Shown: positions 52,838 to 57,475 of the stretch, piece after piece
Layout: each line of letters starts with the position of its first letter
Numbering within the stretch: position 1 is the stretch's first letter
Source of the DNA: Patescibacteria group bacterium
GTDB lineage: Bacteria > Patescibacteriota > Dojkabacteria > JAKAPS01
Length of the DNA stretch: 57,475 bases
Assembly (NCBI GenBank): GCA_025450075.1
Contig: JANWIC010000001.1
Coordinates: forward strand, 1 to 57,475
Reading direction: 5' to 3'
The notes under the pieces: generated by a model
The model's database searches: none
What the model was told of the DNA's origin: nothing
What the model saw: only the letters and a program-made list of their open reading frames with translations
Made by a program: the position numbers and the translations under genes

Positions 52838-54400
52838 ATGCGTACATTTCTTTATAAGCATTTACTGCTCATTACCGTTGTAATCGCAACAGTATGCAGT
52901 ATTATTGGTTTTATCTATTATTACCATCTAGGGCTTATTGTTCAGTACAATGATTCTGCTTCTCATCTTGATATTGCCCGTAGAATAATAGATTCCCTTA
53001 CTCCAAGTTTTGTGCAAATTGGTAGCACTTGGCTTCCTTTACTACATATTCTTATTCTACCTTTTGTGGCAAATGATTTCTTATGGAAAACCGGAATTGC
53101 CGGCAGTTTTATATCTATGCCCTCCTACATTTTCTCAGCAATTGGAATATTTAAGATTATCGAAGACATTTCTGATGATAAAGTAGCTGCATTTATTGGT
53201 GCATTAGCATTTATCCTTAATGCAAATATGTTGTATATGCAGACGACTCCAATGTTTGAGCCATTATTGATTGTGACTTTTATTTGGTCAATGTATTTCT
53301 TACTCAAATGGAGCAGGAATATGCAAATTGGATATTTGCTTCTAACCGCATTTTTTGTCCTTCTAGCAACTCTTACCAGATATGATGGGTGGTTTTTGTT
53401 TTTAGGAGTTGTTGCACTTGTATTTGGTATAAGCTGGCAAAAAAATGGATATCAATATGCTGAAGGGAAGGTATTACTCTTTTCAGTGCTCGGTGGTTTT
53501 GGTATGTTCTTGTGGCTTTTATATAACCAACTGATTTTTGGAAGCTTTTTATATTTTGCATTTAATCAATATTCTGCTCACAGCCAGCAATTGCTATTAG
53601 AGCAAATGCATCAGTTACCGACTAAACATAATATTATTCTTTCCTTTCTCATATATGGTGAAACTGTCATTTATAATTGTGGGTTATTATTGACAATACT
53701 AGCAATTTTAGGACTTGGATATGTTTTACTTACTAAAAAGAGTAATGTTGTCAAAATAATTCTTCTTGCACTCTTGATACCATTTGTTTTTAATATACTT
53801 GCATTAGAGCAAGGACATTCCGTTATTTGGCTTCCAAACCTACCTCCATTTAATAATACATTTTTTAATGTACGGTATGGTATCTTAATGGTTCCTGTTA
53901 TTGCCATTTTTGTTGGTATCTTATCAGAAAAAAAGACTATTGTAAAAATTCTAGTTACTGTATTGATTCTCTTGCAAGGTATTACATTTTATATGAATAA
54001 TTCATTTGCTTTTAGTTCAAACAATATTGTATTGTTTCGGGACAGTTTAGGAGGAAGAAGTTTTGTTAAAAATGAAACAAGCCAATGGATTCATTCCAAT
54101 TGCGCAGACGGATTAACACTCATAAGTTCTGCTTCAAATGAAGCAATTATTTTTCATAGCGGATTAAGCTTAAAGCACTATATTACAGAAGGAACGGGAT
54201 CATATTGGACAAAATCTTTGGAACATCCTTCCACATTTGCAAAATGTATAGTCATAAGTCACAGCGCTCTAGATGGTGTTCGTAAAGCTATTCTCAAAAA
54301 CGCTAATTTTTACCAGACATTTGCATTTGCAAATTCATTTGACTCTTTAGATGTATATATTCGCTTAGATAATCAATATATCAGAGTAACAGATCAATAA
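52838..54400 (+). CDS. GT-C (GT39/PMT-like) glycosyltransferase, first copy of a tandem pair
   Basis: 520 residues with about 10-12 membrane helices. The first extracytoplasmic loop has QYNDSASHLDIARRIIDSLT, with the Asp and His typical of GT-C active sites, then STWLPLLHILILPFVANDF and LATLTRYDGWFLFL. It transfers a sugar from a lipid-phosphate donor on the outer face of the membrane. It is strongly similar to the next gene, which begins 1 base after its stop. The gene starts 5 bases after the two-domain GT2. Confidence 0.88.
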   Translation: MRTFLYKHLLLITVVIATVCSIIGFIYYYHLGLIVQYNDSASHLDIARRIIDSLTPSFVQIGSTWLPLLHILILPFVANDFLWKTGIAGSFISMPSYIFSAIGIFKIIEDISDDKVAAFIGALAFILNANMLYMQTTPMFEPLLIVTFIWSMYFLLKWSRNMQIGYLLLTAFFVLLATLTRYDGWFLFLGVVALVFGISWQKNGYQYAEGKVLLFSVLGGFGMFLWLLYNQLIFGSFLYFAFNQYSAHSQQLLLEQMHQLPTKHNIILSFLIYGETVIYNCGLLLTILAILGLGYVLLTKKSNVVKIILLALLIPFVFNILALEQGHSVIWLPNLPPFNNTFFNVRYGILMVPVIAIFVGILSEKKTIVKILVTVLILLQGITFYMNNSFAFSSNNIVLFRDSLGGRSFVKNETSQWIHSNCADGLTLISSASNEAIIFHSGLSLKHYITEGTGSYWTKSLEHPSTFAKCIVISHSALDGVRKAILKNANFYQTFAFANSFDSLDVYIRLDNQYIRVTDQ

Positions 54401-54401
54401 A

Positions 54402-55937
54402 ATGAAAAGGTTTCTAAAGTTAGAAAATGGAATACTCGTTTTTGCTTCGATTATCTCTTGTATTGCAATTACCATTTCCTATCGGACGGGGATGTTGTTG
54501 GCATATAACGATGCAACAGCCCATCTAAATACTGCAAGAAGAATATTTGATTCCCTTACACCAGGATTTGTACAGATTGGAAGCGTTTGGCTTCCTCTTC
54601 TTCATATACTTGAAGTCCCTTTTGTTGCCAATGATTTCTTATGGCAATCCGGTCTTGCAGGTTCTATCGTTTCAGCTATAAGTTTTGTACTTAGCGCGCT
54701 GCTTATTTACAAACTTGTCTATTTTATTGCAAAGGATAAATTAGCGGCTTGCATTGGATCTTTAGCATTTATCTTTAATGCAAATATCCTTTACCTGCAA
54801 ACGACTGCAATGTTTGAGCCGTTATTACTTCTTACCGCTTTAGCAACCGTCTATTTCTTGACGAAATGGGCAGTAAATAGTAAGTTACAATCGCTCATTA
54901 TTGGGGCATTTTTTGCTATGCTTGCAACCTTAACTAGGTATGATGGATGGGCATTGTTTTTAGCATCTTCTATTTTTGTTGCTTTAATTTCGCATCTTGG
55001 CCAAAAGAAAAAAGGCAAAGAAGGACTATTGTTAATTTTCCTCGTTTTGGCAGGATTTGGCATCGTCCTCTGGCTTTTATATAACTTGATGATCTTTTCT
55101 GATCCGTTATATTTCCAACATGGTGAATTTTCTGCAGCAGCACAGCAAGCTGTTCTTGCAAGCAGAGGACAGCTGCCAACCAGTCATAATATCATCCTGT
55201 CCCTAGAAACATATAGCCTTACTACACTTCTTAACCTCGGCTTTTTCGGAACAATGCTTATGGTACTTGGAATACTTGTTTTCTTAACAAGGAATTTTAG
55301 GAAGGTATCAAACTTAGGCCCATTGCTATTATTAGTTCCGTTTGTTTTCAATATTTTTGCTTTGTATTTCGGTCAATCAGTAATCTGGATGCCGATGCTT
55401 CCTCCATATTTCCAAACATATTTTAATGCACGATATGGTATTTTAATGCTACCTGCATGTGCGTTCTTTATTGGCTATCTTATAGCAAATCAAAAACTTT
55501 GGCTTAAGGTGATCATAGTTACTCTTATCATTGCACAGGGCTTTGTGTTTATCAGCCCTCTTGTTATTCCATCCTTAAAGGGATATACAGGTATGGTAAC
55601 ATTAAAAGATACAGTATCCTCAGTTAACCAAGATACAGTATTTGCAAGCAGCTATTTGCATGATCATTATTCAGGTGGATTGATTCTTGTCAGTACTGCA
55701 AGCTCTGATTCATTTATATTTCGGGCAGGTTTGCATTTAAATAACTATATTACTGAAGGAACGGCACCATATTGGAAGGAATCGTTAATAAATCCTTCTC
55801 GGTATGCTAGATGGATAGTCTTTTTTCAAAACTATACTGATCGAGTAGGAAAAAGCATGAAGAATTCATCTATATTAAAAAAACAATTTGCTTTAGTGTA
55901 TACAAACAAAACGTATCAAATATGGAAATTAAAGTAA
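54402..55937 (+). CDS. GT-C (GT39/PMT-like) glycosyltransferase, second copy of a tandem pair
   Basis: 511 residues, paralogue of the preceding protein over its whole length (AYNDATAHLNTARRIFDSLT, SVWLPLLHILEVPFVANDF, LATLTRYDGWALFL, and the ITEGTAPYWKESL end loop). The acidic residue and His of the first loop are kept. The two may use different sugars or acceptors. The 3' end overlaps the secreted hydrolase gene by 16 bases. Confidence 0.88.
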   Translation: MKRFLKLENGILVFASIISCIAITISYRTGMLLAYNDATAHLNTARRIFDSLTPGFVQIGSVWLPLLHILEVPFVANDFLWQSGLAGSIVSAISFVLSALLIYKLVYFIAKDKLAACIGSLAFIFNANILYLQTTAMFEPLLLLTALATVYFLTKWAVNSKLQSLIIGAFFAMLATLTRYDGWALFLASSIFVALISHLGQKKKGKEGLLLIFLVLAGFGIVLWLLYNLMIFSDPLYFQHGEFSAAAQQAVLASRGQLPTSHNIILSLETYSLTTLLNLGFFGTMLMVLGILVFLTRNFRKVSNLGPLLLLVPFVFNIFALYFGQSVIWMPMLPPYFQTYFNARYGILMLPACAFFIGYLIANQKLWLKVIIVTLIIAQGFVFISPLVIPSLKGYTGMVTLKDTVSSVNQDTVFASSYLHDHYSGGLILVSTASSDSFIFRAGLHLNNYITEGTAPYWKESLINPSRYARWIVFFQNYTDRVGKSMKNSSILKKQFALVYTNKTYQIWKLK

Positions 55938-57253
55938 TTTTAAAAATTACAATTCTAGCAAGCATCATATTCATGTTCTTCCATAATGCTCCTTCCTATG
56001 CTTCAACTCTTTCAACAAGATTTTGGCAATATCAATGTATAGATACTATGAAGACTTCCCGGGATCGTGCAAGAGTATGGATTCAAGATCCAAAGATGCA
56101 AACATATATTGATAAAGAATTATCTGCTATTGTTGGGATGGGGGGGAATTGTGTTGCAATTGATACTCCATATGACCCAGAGTTTTTGCCTTATCTTGAA
56201 GCATGGGTAAAAGGAGCACGCACCCATCATTTGCATATTTGGTTTCGTGGGGGATTTTCTTCTTGGGAAGGCTGGTTTGATTATCCAGTCGTGACAGATC
56301 CATCCACTTATTTTCCTAAAATCCAAGCCTTTATTACAAAGCATCCCGATCTTTTTATGGTCGGAGATAGCTTTTCAGGATTTGTTGAAGCGGAAAATGG
56401 TGGACCATTTAAAGGAACTGTCCTTGATCAAAAAGATGCATATAGGAGGTTTCTCATACAAGAATTTACGACAGAAGATGCTGCTTTTGCAATTATCCAT
56501 AAGCAGGTGATTACCAATTGGCTTTCCATGAATGGAGGAATTGCAATGAATGTTCTTGATCCAAATACTATTCAGGCTATTCACGGGACAGTAACAATCG
56601 ACCATTATGTCGCTTCAATAGATAAGATGGCAAACGCCATCAACGATATTATCCGAGATTATCATGCAAATATTGTAATAGGTGAATTTGGAGCACCGGT
56701 TCCGCAAATAAATGGTGATATGACAAATACTCAGCAAGCTGATTTTGTCTCGGGGCTACTTAATCAAATGTATCGGTATAAGAATAATGTTATAGGGGTT
56801 AATTATTGGAATCTTTATGATGGTTCAACTGCTTTGTTGCAAGATAACTTTTCATCAAAACCGGTTGTGCAGTCAATCAAAAACTACTTTATCCCTAGTC
56901 TTTTAACGGGAGAAGTAAAAGATGGAATCGGGAATATCCTGCAAGGAGTTCGTGTTGAGCAAAACCCTCAGAACTATGCCTATACTGATGCAAAAGGAAT
57001 CTTTTCACTCACAATACCTGCGGGAAGTGATATGAAAGTTTCTTTTTCCAAAAAGGGATTAACGGGTACTCAGCAAGAGGTAACTCTACAAAGCGGAAAT
57101 ACTACAAACATTGATGTCACCATGAATCCTGCTCATACTGGATTGTCATATACGTTCCATGTTGCAGAATATGCTGTGAAAAGGTTATTTATTGCTGCAG
57201 AGGATGCGTTTTCTAAAGTATGGGTGCCATTGTTTAACCTCATTATGCTTTAA
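55922..57253 (+). CDS. Secreted TIM-barrel glycoside hydrolase-like protein with C-terminal beta domain
   Basis: 443 residues. Signal peptide (about 5-27) ends near SYAST. The catalytic part (about 35-325) looks like a GH5/clan A type barrel: HLHIWFRGGFSSWEGWF, MVGDSFSGFVEAENGG with a candidate acid, and IVIGEFGAPVPQ with a candidate nucleophile Glu, then GVNYWNLYDGS. Residues about 330-405 form a carboxypeptidase-regulatory-like beta domain (GIGNILQGVRVEQN, DAKGIFSLTIPAG). It is the last gene of the glycan cluster, so it may trim or remodel the exported glycan. A C-terminal hydrophobic helix near 420-440 may anchor it. Confidence 0.78.
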   Translation: MEIKVILKITILASIIFMFFHNAPSYASTLSTRFWQYQCIDTMKTSRDRARVWIQDPKMQTYIDKELSAIVGMGGNCVAIDTPYDPEFLPYLEAWVKGARTHHLHIWFRGGFSSWEGWFDYPVVTDPSTYFPKIQAFITKHPDLFMVGDSFSGFVEAENGGPFKGTVLDQKDAYRRFLIQEFTTEDAAFAIIHKQVITNWLSMNGGIAMNVLDPNTIQAIHGTVTIDHYVASIDKMANAINDIIRDYHANIVIGEFGAPVPQINGDMTNTQQADFVSGLLNQMYRYKNNVIGVNYWNLYDGSTALLQDNFSSKPVVQSIKNYFIPSLLTGEVKDGIGNILQGVRVEQNPQNYAYTDAKGIFSLTIPAGSDMKVSFSKKGLTGTQQEVTLQSGNTTNIDVTMNPAHTGLSYTFHVAEYAVKRLFIAAEDAFSKVWVPLFNLIML

Positions 57254-57287
57254 AAAGTATCATATTCTGCCACTTCTTCAGATGATG

Positions 57288-57316
57288 TTGATATGAAATG
57301 TCTCATTTGGTATAAT
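57288..57316 (+). promoter_or_regulatory. Promoter of the partial gene at the right edge
   Basis: TTGATA (57288-57293), a 17-base spacer and extended TGGTATAAT with the -10 at 57311-57316. Near consensus. Confidence 0.78.
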
Positions 57317-57368
57317 CATTGAGTATAAAACTTAATCATAAACACCTATTCGGGGGGTATAAGAAATT

Positions 57369-57475
57369 ATGCTCTCTGAATCTTACTTGTTTTGGAGGTT
57401 TTTAACCTTTATGAAAAATTCGATATTTGGAGTCCTATTGGCAATTTTTGCTATCGGACTTTTTGCGTGCCTTAA
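57369..57475 (+). CDS. Secreted or membrane protein, 5' part only
   Basis: An open frame runs off the right edge. ATG 57369 follows a G-rich ribosome site (GGGGGGT, about 10 bases ahead), and an in-frame ATG 57411 follows GGAGG at 57395-57399. Either start leads into MKNSIFGVLLAIFAIGLFAC, a typical signal or lipoprotein-like hydrophobic segment. Both the promoter and the G-rich site resemble those of surface protein B. The product cannot be named. Confidence 0.6.
   Translation, partial: MLSESYLFWRFLTFMKNSIFGVLLAIFAIGLFACL

Overview
The window is an AT-rich bacterial chromosome segment, most likely from a member of the Candidate Phyla Radiation (Patescibacteria), probably the Microgenomates side. 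This is inferred from the tight alaS-ruvX-mltG cluster, a short AlaS without its C-terminal domain, sparse Shine-Dalgarno sites, many surface glycosyltransferases and the style of the large secreted proteins. No 16S rRNA or ribosomal protein is present to confirm the taxon.

Layout. 1-3970 (minus): a partial unknown gene, mltG, ruvX, alaS and tRNA-Cys behind one promoter. 4435-6045 (plus): two related proteins of unknown function. 6042-10329 (minus): a five-gene surface operon with a DUF916-like membrane protein, a dockerin protein, two cohesin-like proteins and a DUF1003 protein. 10431-13701: a secreted beta-rich protein convergent with a DUF2723 GT-C enzyme. 13731-26177: a mixed block with a PsbP-like membrane protein, a patatin lipase, a frameshifted unknown gene, a UGT-type glycosyltransferase, an alpha/beta hydrolase, an orphan histidine kinase, two GT4 enzymes, an FkbM methyltransferase, a Wzx-like flippase and a PAP2 phosphatase. 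26191-29994: a second surface protein plus DUF2723 module, with strong expression signals and a 24-residue ORF on the other strand. 30051-30992: a GT2 enzyme. 30989-38641 (minus): an F-type ATPase operon. 38792-47000: small unknowns, a thioredoxin-reductase-like pseudoenzyme, an FMN reductase, a VanY peptidase, an M49-like peptidase and an M20 peptidase. 47095-57253: a glycan-assembly cluster ending in a secreted glycoside hydrolase.

The most striking object is the ATPase. The F1 genes (alpha, beta, gamma, delta) look catalytically intact. The gene in the c-subunit slot encodes a 701-residue secreted multi-domain Ig-like protein whose last 68 residues are a c-subunit hairpin. The ion-carrying acidic residue of its second helix is a leucine. 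No a subunit (atpB) is encoded in the cluster, and epsilon lacks its inhibitory helical domain. By c-subunit topology the Ig-like part would lie outside the cell. One reading is a rotary ATPase no longer coupled to ions and used to turn or display a crown of surface domains; this is a hypothesis.

The other strong theme is cell-surface construction. There are two homologous secreted proteins, each paired with its own DUF2723 glycosyltransferase, a cohesin/dockerin set, many GT2, GT4 and GT-C enzymes, and flippase-like proteins. Together these suggest a heavily glycosylated, protein-coated envelope built by a small, probably host-attached cell. At several genes the -10 box ends only 6-9 bases before the start codon, which points to common leaderless transcription.
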